From positions 1-64,000 of the forward strand of contig CAZYEX010000106.1 in NCBI GenBank assembly GCA_964646605.1: 64,000 nt of DNA, in the 5' to 3' direction. Position numbers and translations under genes: made by a program. Source of the DNA: SBAX01 sp964646605 (GTDB taxonomy: Bacteria; Planctomycetota; Phycisphaerae; UBA1845). Of the stretch, positions 32,741-41,192 are shown piece by piece. Each line of letters opens with the position of its first letter. Position 1 is the stretch's first letter. The notes beneath the pieces were generated by a model that did no database searches, was not told the DNA's origin, and saw nothing but the letters and a program-made list of their open reading frames with translations.

Positions 32741-35545
32741 ATGGTCGGTTGGATGCGCAATTGTCTTTTGGGATCTGTGGTAGCCGTCGGCGTGACCGGA
32801 ACGGCTTTGGGTCAGGATGTCCGCTACCAAAAATACAAACTCGATAACGGGATGACCGTGATCCTCCATGAGGACCACTCCCTCCCCGTGGCCACGATCA
32901 ACCTTTGGTACCGTGTGGGCTCCAAGGACGAACCGGTGAAGCGGAGCGGATTCGCCCACCTCTTCGAGCACCTGATGTTCATGGGGACTGAGCGGGTTCC
33001 GGGCAGCAAGTTCGACACCGTCATGGAGGGAGCGGGCGGGTCGAACAACGCCAGCACCAGTTCCGACCGCACCAACTATTTTTCCTCGGGACCGGCACAG
33101 CTTCTTCCCACGCTCCTGTGGCTGGATGCGGATCGGCTGGAGGACCTCGCCCGCACCATGAATCAGGAGAAGCTCGACAAGCAGCGCGACGTGGTGCGCA
33201 ACGAGCGGCGGCAGAGCTACGAGAACCGGCCCTACGGCAAGGCGGAATTGAAACTGCAAGAACTGCTCTACCCCGTCGAGCACCCGTACCACATCCCGGT
33301 CATCGGGACGCACGAGGACCTGGAAGCGGCGACGGTGGGCGACGTGAAGGATTTCTTCGCGACCTACTACGTACCCAACAACGTGAGCCTGTGCGTGGCC
33401 GGCGACTTCGACGCGGCGAAGATCAAGCCTCTGATCCACGATCTGTTCGGATCGCTCCCCAAACGCGGCGAGGCGTCGCATCGCACGGCCCCGCCCGCCA
33501 AACTCGACAAAGTGGTCCGCGCCGAGTCCTTCGACAAGGTCCAGCTTCCCAAGATCATCTTCGCCTATCACAGTCCGGCGCAGTTCGCGGAGGGAGATGC
33601 GGAGATGGACCTGGCCGCCTCCGTACTCAGCGAGGGCAAGTCCAGCCGACTGTACAAGCGCCTGGTCTACGATGACAAAATCGCCTCGGAGGTGAGCGCC
33701 TATCAGGACTCCTCCCAACTCGGATCGGTCTTCCGCATCGACGTGATGGCGAATCCGGACGCGGACCTGGCCCGCGTCGAGCAGGCGGTCGACGAGGAGC
33801 TGGCCAAGCTACTCGATCGCGGTCCGGGGCAGCAGGAACTCGACCAGCGGAAAGCGACGTTCGAGTTGAACCAGTTGACGCGCCTGCAATCCATCGACGC
33901 CAAGGCCGATCAGCTCAACGAATACGAATACTTCTGGGGCGAGCCCAACTCCTTCCAGCGCGATCTGGAGCGCTATCGTTCGGCTACGCCGCAGGCGGTT
34001 CAGGGTTGGGCGAAGAAAGTGCTTGGCCCGCAGGGTCGGGTGATCATGCGCGTGCTGCCCGAAACCGCGGCGCAAAGCGCGAAGAGCGCAGCGACCGAGA
34101 CGATCGCGGCCAAGCCCGCCGCGACGATGGAACCGCCGCTCAAGACCGAGGCCGCGCCGCGTCCGGCGTCGGGGCGGGATAAGCAACCGTCGATCGGCGC
34201 TCCAGCTCCCTTCAAGATCGAAGTACCTCAGTCCTTCAAACTGGCCAACGGAATCCCCGTCATGCTCTGGCCGAAACACGATTTGCCGCTCGTGGCCATG
34301 TCGGTCATTTTCCGTCCGGGGCACATGATCGGCGACCCGCGCCGGGCGGGCGCCGTGTACCTCGCCGCCGACATGCTCGACGAAGGGACGGGGGACATGG
34401 ATTCGTTGGACTTCAGCGACGCCATGCAGTCCTTGGGAGCCCGCTTCTCGCCGACCGGCGATCGAGAGTCGATCCAGCTCGGGCTGACGGTGTTGAAACG
34501 CAATTTTCCGAAGGCGGCCGACCTCACCGGCGCTGCGGCGCTCAAGCCCAAGCTCGCCCCGGAGGACTGGGAACGCGTCAAGCGATTGCATCTGGAAGAA
34601 CTTCGCTCGCAAGACGATCAGCCGACGTTGGTGGCGTCCAAGGTGGCGATGAGGATGCTTTTCGGCGATCTGCACATGTACGGCTGGCCGGTCATGGGCA
34701 CGCCGGAGCTGGTCGCCAAATTCAATCTCGAGCACGCCCAGTTTCCTTATGTCACGATGGTTCGTCCGGATTTCACGACCATTCTGGTCGCGGGCGATGT
34801 ATCGCAAGCGGAGGTGAAAGAGGCGCTGGACAAGACCTTGGGGGCGTGGAAACCGTTCCCCTTGAGCACGCCCAGCCCCGAAGCCGGTCCGACACGCGAG
34901 ATCTCGGAACTCAAGGTCGTCTTGGTCAATCGACCCGACGCGGTTCAGACCGTCATTCAGTTTTTGATGCCGGGACCCAAGTATGACGCCCAATATCGGG
35001 TCCAGTATCGGTTGCTCAACACGCTGTTGGGGGGCAGTTTCACCAGCCGGTTGAACCTCAACCTGCGCGAGGAGCACGGGTACACGTATGGGGCCCGCTC
35101 TAACTTCGTGATGCGCGAGCATGTGGGATACGTCTCGGCCTCGTCCAGCGTTCGCGCCGATGTTACCGGTGAGGCCCTCAAGGAGTTCCTGCACGAACTG
35201 AAACGCCTGCGCGGCGCGGATGTATCCGGCGACGAGACCACCAAGGCTCGTGAGACCCTGCGAACGGACATCATTCAGTCGTTCGCGGGGCTGGGGGGCA
35301 TCCTGCAGGAGGCGATCGAGCGACTGTCGGGCGGTCTGCACTACGAAACGCTGGTCAGGGACATGAACGCGCTGCAGTCGGCAACCACGGACGAGCTCAA
35401 CAAGGTCGCGGCGTCGGCGCTCCCCCTGGAAAAGGGGGTTCTCGTGCTGGTGGGGGACAAGAAGACCATCCTGGAAGAGATCAAGGACCTGGGGCTGCCC
35501 AAACCAGTCGAGGTCACAGTTCGCGGAGACAAGGTGGGCGGCTGA
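32741..35545 (+). CDS. Secreted M16-family (insulinase-like) zinc protease
   Basis: 934 residues, with GGGGAGGA six bases upstream of ATG 32741 and a signal peptide ending TALGQ. The first M16 domain has FAHLFEHLMFMGT, the inverted HxxEH zinc motif with His73, Glu76 and His77. A downstream NERRQSYENRPYG segment supplies the third ligand glutamate. A linker of about 60 residues rich in Ala, Lys and Pro leads to a second M16 domain (MLWPKHDLPLVAMSVIFRPG), whose matching segment reads AVYLAADMLDEGT and lacks the zinc ligands. One active plus one inactive half is the normal form of this family. It degrades peptides in the periplasm or outside the cell. Confidence 0.93.
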   Translation: MVGWMRNCLLGSVVAVGVTGTALGQDVRYQKYKLDNGMTVILHEDHSLPVATINLWYRVGSKDEPVKRSGFAHLFEHLMFMGTERVPGSKFDTVMEGAGGSNNASTSSDRTNYFSSGPAQLLPTLLWLDADRLEDLARTMNQEKLDKQRDVVRNERRQSYENRPYGKAELKLQELLYPVEHPYHIPVIGTHEDLEAATVGDVKDFFATYYVPNNVSLCVAGDFDAAKIKPLIHDLFGSLPKRGEASHRTAPPAKLDKVVRAESFDKVQLPKIIFAYHSPAQFAEGDAEMDLAASVLSEGKSSRLYKRLVYDDKIASEVSAYQDSSQLGSVFRIDVMANPDADLARVEQAVDEELAKLLDRGPGQQELDQRKATFELNQLTRLQSIDAKADQLNEYEYFWGEPNSFQRDLERYRSATPQAVQGWAKKVLGPQGRVIMRVLPETAAQSAKSAATETIAAKPAATMEPPLKTEAAPRPASGRDKQPSIGAPAPFKIEVPQSFKLANGIPVMLWPKHDLPLVAMSVIFRPGHMIGDPRRAGAVYLAADMLDEGTGDMDSLDFSDAMQSLGARFSPTGDRESIQLGLTVLKRNFPKAADLTGAAALKPKLAPEDWERVKRLHLEELRSQDDQPTLVASKVAMRMLFGDLHMYGWPVMGTPELVAKFNLEHAQFPYVTMVRPDFTTILVAGDVSQAEVKEALDKTLGAWKPFPLSTPSPEAGPTREISELKVVLVNRPDAVQTVIQFLMPGPKYDAQYRVQYRLLNTLLGGSFTSRLNLNLREEHGYTYGARSNFVMREHVGYVSASSSVRADVTGEALKEFLHELKRLRGADVSGDETTKARETLRTDIIQSFAGLGGILQEAIERLSGGLHYETLVRDMNALQSATTDELNKVAASALPLEKGVLVLVGDKKTILEEIKDLGLPKPVEVTVRGDKVGG

Positions 35546-35594
35546 TCGCCGCGCGACGCGCGGCTCTCCGGTTTCGAGTGTGAGGAGTTCACGG

Positions 35595-36437
35595 TTGAAA
35601 TTGTTTCGAGGCCAACAGACGGGACGCGCTGCGTGGGTGGCCGCGGGCGCGGTCTACGCCATCGCATCGGCGTCCTTCCTTTGCGCCCAAGAACCCCGAG
35701 CCGAAAAGGGTGCGTCCGCGGCGGCGGGGAACGCCGACCCGCGCATTCACGAAATCCTCAAGGCCCTGCAGGATCGCAGCGACGGGTTGAAGGATATTCG
35801 ATGTAAGGTGCGCTTCGTCGAGAAGGATCAGATCAACCTGACCGAGCGGAAAAAATCGGGCGAAATACTGTTCTTGATCACGGAACCGAATCCGCGCTTC
35901 CTCATTCACTTCGACCGCACGGAGACGGACAGACAGTTGGGCAAGAGGGAGTGGTACCTGTTCGACGGACGGTGGTTGTATCAGGCATTGGAACGCATCG
36001 AACAGGTCACCAAGCAGGAGGTCGCGGGCGGCGGCAAGAAGATCGACCTCTTTGACCTGGAGAAAGCCCCGTTCCCGCTGCCCTTCGGTCAAAAGCGGGA
36101 GACGATCTTGCGTAACTTCGAAGTCTCGCTGTGCGCCCCGGCGGCGGGTGACCCGGCGGACACGGACCATCTGGTTTGCATCCCCAAACCGGACAGCCGC
36201 TTGTATCGAAAGTACGAAAAACTCGAACTGTTCGTAAACCGCGAGGTTCGTCTGCCCAGCCGGATCGTGGTCACCAAGAACGAGGGACTGGAGATCAACA
36301 CCGCCGATTTCCCCGATCTATCGGACAAGTCGATCAACGCCGGCGTGACGCCCAAGGACTTCGAAAAACCGGCAGCGTGGAAGAAATACAAGGAAGTGGT
36401 TGAGGAATTGCTGCCCGGTGACGGCGGACCGCCGTAG
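35595..36437 (+). CDS. LolA-like outer-membrane lipoprotein carrier homologue
   Basis: 280 residues from TTG 35595, chosen because GAGGAG lies seven bases upstream; a GTG at 35580 is the alternative. The signal peptide WVAAGAVYAIASASFLCAQ is followed by ILKALQDRSDGLKDIRCKVRF, ERKKSGEILFLITEPNPRFLIHF and EWYLFDGRWLYQALE, the LolA/TIGR03009-like beta-sheet pattern found in planctomycetes. It may carry lipoproteins or lipids across the periplasm. It follows the M16 protease by about 50 bases and precedes tdh by 11. Confidence 0.7.
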   Translation: MKLFRGQQTGRAAWVAAGAVYAIASASFLCAQEPRAEKGASAAAGNADPRIHEILKALQDRSDGLKDIRCKVRFVEKDQINLTERKKSGEILFLITEPNPRFLIHFDRTETDRQLGKREWYLFDGRWLYQALERIEQVTKQEVAGGGKKIDLFDLEKAPFPLPFGQKRETILRNFEVSLCAPAAGDPADTDHLVCIPKPDSRLYRKYEKLELFVNREVRLPSRIVVTKNEGLEINTADFPDLSDKSINAGVTPKDFEKPAAWKKYKEVVEELLPGDGGPP

Positions 36438-36448
36438 CGAGAGGGACC

Positions 36449-37582
36449 ATGCCCGAGAAAATGCAGGCGGTTTGCAAGACCAAGACCGACAAGGGGTTGG
36501 AGGTGTGCGAGGTCCCGCGCCCGGTGCCCGGGTCCGAGGACGTGCTGGTCTACGTCGAGGCCGCGAGTTTCTGCGGGACCGATCTGCACATCTGGCGCTG
36601 GGACCCCTGGTCGCAAAGGCGGATCAAACCGCCGCTTACCCTGGGTCACGAATTCTGCGGGACCATCGTCGCGGTAGGTGACAAGGTGCGGCACGCGGCC
36701 GTGGGGGATTACGTCTCCGCGGAGTCGCACGTCACCTGCGGCATGTGCTACCAATGCCGCACGGGGCAGGCCCACATGTGCCCCAACACCGAAATCCTCG
36801 GCGTGGATCGCCACGGGGCCTTCGCCAATTACGTCGTCGTGCCTGAGAAAGTCATCTGGCAGAACGACCGCACCAAGCTCCCGCCGGAGATCGCCACGCT
36901 TCAGGAACCCTTTGGCAACGCCGTTTTCGCCACCATGAACCAGGATTTGTCGGGTCAGTCGGTGGCGGTCTTGGGATGCGGTCCCATAGGGCTTTTCACG
37001 ATCAGCATTTGCAAGGCCGTCGGGGCCAAGGCGGTCTTCGCCTCGGACATCCATCCCTTCCGCATCAACCTCGCCCGCGTCATGGGGGCGACGGACGTCT
37101 TTGACCCCAGCGACGGTCACCCCGACGTCGTGAAGCGGATCGTAGACTCGAACGGCGGATACGGCGTGGACGTGGTGTTGGAGATGAGCGGAGCGCCCGC
37201 GGCCATCACCACCGCCTTCCGCGTGGTGCGAAACGGGGGTACGGTCGTCCTGTTCGGCATCCCCGCCAAGCCCGTGGAGATCGACGTGGCCGAGAACATG
37301 ATCTTCAAGAACCTGACCGTGCTGGCGCTGAATGGGCGGCGGATTTTCGACACTTGGTACAAGACCCGTTGGCTGTTGGAAGGCGGGGTGATCGACCTGC
37401 GGCCTCTGGTTACCAAGACCATCGGCTTCGACGAGGTCAACGACGCCATGACCCTGCTGGCGGGCGGCGGGGCGTGCAAGATCGTCCTGCTCCCCAACGA
37501 CGGCCGACCCGCTCCCATCCCCAAGCAATCCCGCACCCGCACTCCCGATCCCAATATCACCGCGGCGCCGGTGCATCGGTAG
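36449..37582 (+). CDS. tdh: L-threonine 3-dehydrogenase (zinc type)
   Basis: 377 residues. The catalytic zinc site is CGTDLHIWRWDPWSQ then GHEFCG; the structural zinc cysteines lie in HVTCGMCYQCRTGQAHMC; NAD-binding is at VAVLGCGPIGL. LEMSGAPAAI and FDTWYKTRWLLEGGVIDL match the E. coli enzyme. It oxidises threonine to 2-amino-3-ketobutyrate. The partner kbl lies 1.8 kb downstream on the same strand, separated by three unrelated genes. The C-terminal tail PKQSRTRTPDPNITAAP is extra to the family and close to a repeat-rich stretch. Confidence 0.85.
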   Translation: MPEKMQAVCKTKTDKGLEVCEVPRPVPGSEDVLVYVEAASFCGTDLHIWRWDPWSQRRIKPPLTLGHEFCGTIVAVGDKVRHAAVGDYVSAESHVTCGMCYQCRTGQAHMCPNTEILGVDRHGAFANYVVVPEKVIWQNDRTKLPPEIATLQEPFGNAVFATMNQDLSGQSVAVLGCGPIGLFTISICKAVGAKAVFASDIHPFRINLARVMGATDVFDPSDGHPDVVKRIVDSNGGYGVDVVLEMSGAPAAITTAFRVVRNGGTVVLFGIPAKPVEIDVAENMIFKNLTVLALNGRRIFDTWYKTRWLLEGGVIDLRPLVTKTIGFDEVNDAMTLLAGGGACKIVLLPNDGRPAPIPKQSRTRTPDPNITAAPVHR

Positions 37583-37607
37583 AATGGCAAATGCGGAATG
37601 CTGAATT

Positions 37608-38063
37608 ATGAATGACGGACGGAGTGGCTTGCCAACGCCCAACAGGACCAACACGGCGAAAGGGCGGTCGTTTCAGCAAGGGGCTGCGTTCATCCTCACA
37701 GAGCGGTTTCAGTGCGGAAAGCTCATGCTCGATTATCCGCTGTCCATCGGCAGACCTCCCAGGGAGCACAAGTTTGACCTAGTCAGCGAGGATGGCGGGT
37801 TCGTCGCTGAATGCAAGAACTTCTCCTGGACCAAGAGCGGAAACACCCCGCAGGCCAAGGTCGCCACGCTCAACGAGGCCGTGTTCTTCTTGACTTTCTT
37901 GCCAGCGTCGATACGTCGGTTCGTTGTCCTGCGGACGGATGTGCATCCCAACAGGAACGAATCGCTCGCCAATTATTATCATCGTACATACCAGCATTTG
38001 CTTCAAGACGTCGAGGTGATCGAGGTGGATTTGAATGACGGTACAGCCGAAGAAATTGGATGA
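37608..38063 (+). CDS. PD-(D/E)xK nuclease-like hypothetical protein
   Basis: 151 residues. HKFDLVSEDGGFVAECKNFSW has the Asp followed by a Glu-Cys-Lys triad of the D...ExK nuclease core, after an N-terminal GAAFILTERFQC helix. The ATG sits inside a run of degenerate GAATGC-like units, so the true start may be later. It is the first of three genes separating tdh from kbl. Its role is unknown. Stand-alone nucleases of this type occur in defence or mobile contexts. Confidence 0.6.
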   Translation: MNDGRSGLPTPNRTNTAKGRSFQQGAAFILTERFQCGKLMLDYPLSIGRPPREHKFDLVSEDGGFVAECKNFSWTKSGNTPQAKVATLNEAVFFLTFLPASIRRFVVLRTDVHPNRNESLANYYHRTYQHLLQDVEVIEVDLNDGTAEEIG

Positions 38064-38312
38064 CCCGCGGAACCAAGCAGGCCATTCGTCTTCGGAGCGT
38101 AGGCCGCGCCGGGTGGCACGCAGCCTGACCGGCAATCTGTTTGACGGCGGCGGTAACAACGGGATCGCAGGCCGCCGGAATTCAACACTCTGGCTGCCCC
38201 ATGGGTCACGATCAGATGTTCATCTCGCAGTTCTCTAGGGGCCATTGGTGCCCTGAGCGAGCGCGAGGGGCTTCAATCGGCTCCCCGCGCCCCCAACTTT
38301 ACGGGGACTTCC

Positions 38313-39086
38313 ATGTCGAAGAAACTGAGACCGGCCGTTACGGGTCCGTCCAAGAAACGAACACGGCGATCTCTTGATGATGAGGTCCAAACCGCCGTCG
38401 CGTCGCTGAGGCGTCTGGCGGACAAGAAGACGCTTGCGGGCATGGCGCGGTATGGGATTCCTTCGGGGAATGCGTTGGGGGTGGCGGTGGGCAGGATTCG
38501 GGGGCTGGCCAAGCGGATGGGGCGGGATCACGCGCTGGCCGGGGCCCTGTGGGAGACGGGGGTGTACGAGGCGCGGATGCTGACGGCGTTTGTGGCCGAT
38601 CCGGCGAAAGTGACCCCCAAGGAGATGGACCGCTGGTGCCGCGACTTCGATAGTTGGGCGATCTGCGACACGATGTGCTTTCACCTGTTCGACCGCACGC
38701 CGCACGCCTTCGCCAAGATCGCGGCGTGGAGCCGCCGCCGCGAGGAGTTCGTCAAGCGCGCCGCCTTCGCCCTCCTGGCGAGCGTCGCGTTGCACGACAA
38801 GCAGACCGGCGACGAGCCATTCGCCAAGACGCTCCCGCTCATCGAGCGCGCGGCCAGCGACGACCGCAACTTCGTCAAGAAGGGGGTGAGCTGGGCGCTT
38901 CGCGGAATCGGACGGCGGAGCCCCGCGCTGCACGCCGCGGCCGTCGCACTAGCGAAGCGTTTGTCCGCCTCCCCGCAGCCCGCGGCCCGATGGATCGGCA
39001 AGGACGCGCTCAAGGAACTGACCGGGCGCGCGGTGATGAAGCGCCTGGCGGCCCGGTCGTCCGGGGAAAGCGCGCCGAAGGCTTGA
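38313..39086 (+). CDS. AlkD-like DNA alkylation repair protein
   Basis: 257 residues. The body is built of HEAT-like helices: RLADKKTLAGMARYGIPSG, ALAGALWETGVYEARMLTAF, FDSWAICDTMCFHLFDRTP, FVKRAAFALLASVALHD and DDRNFVKKGVSWALRGIGRR. The W-x-x-x-x-E-x-R and FVKKGVSWALR segments are typical of the AlkC/AlkD family, which excises alkylated bases without base flipping. The 250 bases upstream hold no gene. Confidence 0.85.
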   Translation: MSKKLRPAVTGPSKKRTRRSLDDEVQTAVASLRRLADKKTLAGMARYGIPSGNALGVAVGRIRGLAKRMGRDHALAGALWETGVYEARMLTAFVADPAKVTPKEMDRWCRDFDSWAICDTMCFHLFDRTPHAFAKIAAWSRRREEFVKRAAFALLASVALHDKQTGDEPFAKTLPLIERAASDDRNFVKKGVSWALRGIGRRSPALHAAAVALAKRLSASPQPAARWIGKDALKELTGRAVMKRLAARSSGESAPKA

Positions 39087-39118
39087 TCCCGGGTCGATTG
39101 TCGCGCATCCTGATACGC

Positions 39119-39340
39119 ATGAGAACCACGCTGAACATTGAAGACGACCTCCTCGCCCGAGCTGTAGAACTGAGCGGCATCGAGGAGAAGACGGCTCTGG
39201 TCCGGGCCGGCTTGCAGGCGTTGATTGCTCGGGAGAGTGCTCGGCGATTGGCGGCCCTGGGCGGTTCGCAACCGAACCTGGAGATGATTCCGCGACGTCG
39301 GAGTCGGCGGTCTCGATCCATCCGCCGCGACGGTTCGTAG
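39119..39340 (+). CDS. Orphan VapB-family antitoxin
   Basis: 73 residues: MRTTLNIEDDLLARAVELSG is the ribbon-helix-helix DNA-binding start of VapB proteins, and ALGGSQPNLEMIPRRR is the toxin-binding tail of that family. A VapC toxin normally follows directly, but here only 39 bases separate the stop from kbl and no PIN-domain gene is present. It may regulate another locus or be a remnant. Confidence 0.75.
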   Translation: MRTTLNIEDDLLARAVELSGIEEKTALVRAGLQALIARESARRLAALGGSQPNLEMIPRRRSRRSRSIRRDGS

Positions 39341-39379
39341 GCTGCCATCATTTCAACGGTTCACTTTGGGAGTCCACGC

Positions 39380-40621
39380 ATGTTCGTACGCATGAGGGAA
39401 GTCCTGCGAAAGGAGCTGGCTTCGATCCGCGGGGCTGGGTTGTACAAGGAGGAGCGGTTCATCCTCGGACCGCAGGCGGCGGATATCCGCGTCGAGTATC
39501 CGCCCGGTCGTCCGCCCAAGGACGTCATCAACTTCTGCGCCAACAACTATCTGGGATTGTCGTCGCATCCGCGGGTGATCGCGGCGGCGCGGGAGGCGCT
39601 GGACAGCCACGGGTTCGGCTTGAGCAGCGTCCGCTTCATCTGCGGAACGCAAGACATTCATAAACGGCTCGAACGGCGGATCAGCGAATTTCTCGGCACG
39701 GACGACACGATTCTCTACGCCGCGTGCTTTGACGCGAACGGCGGGTTGTTCGAGCCTCTGCTGGGGGCGGACGACGTGGTCATCACCGATCAGCTCAATC
39801 ACGCCTCGATCATCGACGGCATCCGTCTATGCAAGGCCAAGCGCCTCATCTACGCCCACAACGACATGGCCGACCTGGAGGGCAAGCTCAAGGAGGCGGG
39901 AGGCGCCCGGTACCGCATGATTGCCACCGACGGGGCCTTCTCCATGGACGGCTCCGTCGCCCAACTCGATCGCATTTGCGACCTCGCCGAACGAAACGAC
40001 GCCCTGGTTATGGTGGACGACTGCCACTGCACGGGGTTCATGGGCAAGACGGGACGCGGGTCGGCGGAGCACTGCGGCGTCACGGGCCGGGTCGATGTCA
40101 TCACCTCGACACTGGGCAAGGCCCTGGGCGGGGCGTCGGGCGGATTCACCTCCGGTCGAAAGGAAATCATCGAGCTTTTGCGGCAGCGATCGAGGCCCTA
40201 CCTCTTCAGCAACTCCGTCGCACCGACCATCGTCAAAGCCTCGCTGGCGGTCATCGACCTGCTCAGCGAATCGACGAGCCTTCGCGACAAGTTGGAGGGC
40301 AACACTCAGCGGTTCCGCAAGGGCATGACCGACGCGGGGTTCGATATCAAACCCGGCGTCCATCCCATCGTCCCCATCATGCTGTACAACGCCAAGCTCA
40401 GTCAGGATTTCGCCCGCGATCTGTACGAGGAGGGAATCTACGTCATCGGATTCTACTATCCGGTGGTGGCCAAGGGTCTGGCCCGCATCCGCGTGCAGCT
40501 CTCCGCAGGACACGAGCTCCACCACATCGACCGGGCGATCCACGCTTTTGCCAAGGTGGGGCGGAAGTACGACATCCTCGGCAAACGCCGCGACGAGATC
40601 ATCGCTCGTTATGGTGAGTAG
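39380..40621 (+). CDS. kbl: Glycine C-acetyltransferase (2-amino-3-ketobutyrate CoA ligase)
   Basis: 413 residues. NFCANNYLGLSSHPRV, SSVRFICGTQDIHKRLE, MVDDCHCTGFMG and TSTLGKALGGASGG (PLP-binding lysine) follow the alpha-oxoamine synthase pattern and the Kbl enzyme in particular. It splits 2-amino-3-ketobutyrate with CoA into glycine and acetyl-CoA, completing threonine degradation begun by Tdh. GGGAG lies eight bases before the start. BioF and HemA homologues share the fold, but the nearby tdh makes Kbl the best call. Confidence 0.93.
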   Translation: MFVRMREVLRKELASIRGAGLYKEERFILGPQAADIRVEYPPGRPPKDVINFCANNYLGLSSHPRVIAAAREALDSHGFGLSSVRFICGTQDIHKRLERRISEFLGTDDTILYAACFDANGGLFEPLLGADDVVITDQLNHASIIDGIRLCKAKRLIYAHNDMADLEGKLKEAGGARYRMIATDGAFSMDGSVAQLDRICDLAERNDALVMVDDCHCTGFMGKTGRGSAEHCGVTGRVDVITSTLGKALGGASGGFTSGRKEIIELLRQRSRPYLFSNSVAPTIVKASLAVIDLLSESTSLRDKLEGNTQRFRKGMTDAGFDIKPGVHPIVPIMLYNAKLSQDFARDLYEEGIYVIGFYYPVVAKGLARIRVQLSAGHELHHIDRAIHAFAKVGRKYDILGKRRDEIIARYGE

Positions 40622-41192
40622 GCCACGCTTCGACGAATGACCAACTACCGATTACCGAGAAGCTGACGTGCATGGCTGTGTGGAAATGATGGAAGCCCGG
40701 GCTCGCCGAAACCCGGGCTCCCTGGGTAAGGCTGTCCTCCCGGTTGGGAGAAAGCAGTCAGCCTCAGTCGAGCGTATCGGAGCGCGGCCCGTCGTGCTTG
40801 AATCCCCGGCGGGTGTCGACGGGCCACCGTTTCCTGATTCGACGCTTCCTCCCTTCACGCGCCTTCCGTCGATCACGGAAGCCGGTCGGAGCAGGTTTTC
40901 CACGGTCTTGCAAGCACTACACGGAACCAGCCTCGTGTCTGATAACCAACGTCCCCGCGGAACGGCGATGGTAGTTCGGCCCTTGACAAGCGCCCGCTCG
41001 GTCCCATAGTGTGCCCGCCCGTTCCGGCTGTTTGCGTCGAACGCTCTTTGGGGCTGGGCCGCCGAGGGCGTTCATTCCCTTTCTTCGGTTGGTAGTTCGG
41101 TGGAGACGGCGCGGGTCCGTCTTGTTCCTTTCGTCGTCTGAGGTCGGGTCTGAGAAAGACCCGAGGCTCATGGAAAAAGGAGGAGCTTGCAC
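40622..41192. other. Intergenic region between kbl and the metzincin gene
   Basis: 570 bases without a convincing gene. A perfect AGCCCGGG/CCCGGGCT stem (40694-40701 and 40712-40719) lies 70 bases after kbl and may end its transcript, though no T-run follows. A promoter candidate sits at 40983-41010, and AAGGAGGA (41177-41184) is the ribosome binding site of the next gene. Any open frames through here look like non-coding sequence. Confidence 0.55.
40983..41010 (+). promoter_or_regulatory. Sigma70-like promoter candidate for the metzincin gene
   Basis: TTGACA (40983-40988), 16 bases, CATAGT (41005-41010). The -35 box is perfect and the -10 box matches four of six positions. The leader to ATG 41193 would be about 175 bases. 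Confidence 0.45.

Noticed and set aside
32498..35341. Two long minus-strand open frames opposite the M16 protease
   Set aside because: Both are antisense to a gene with clear motifs on the plus strand and contain no recognisable protein pattern.
40668..41009. Short plus-strand frame in the kbl-metzincin gap
   Set aside because: It crosses a hairpin and the promoter candidate, has no ribosome binding site, and shows no protein-like pattern.
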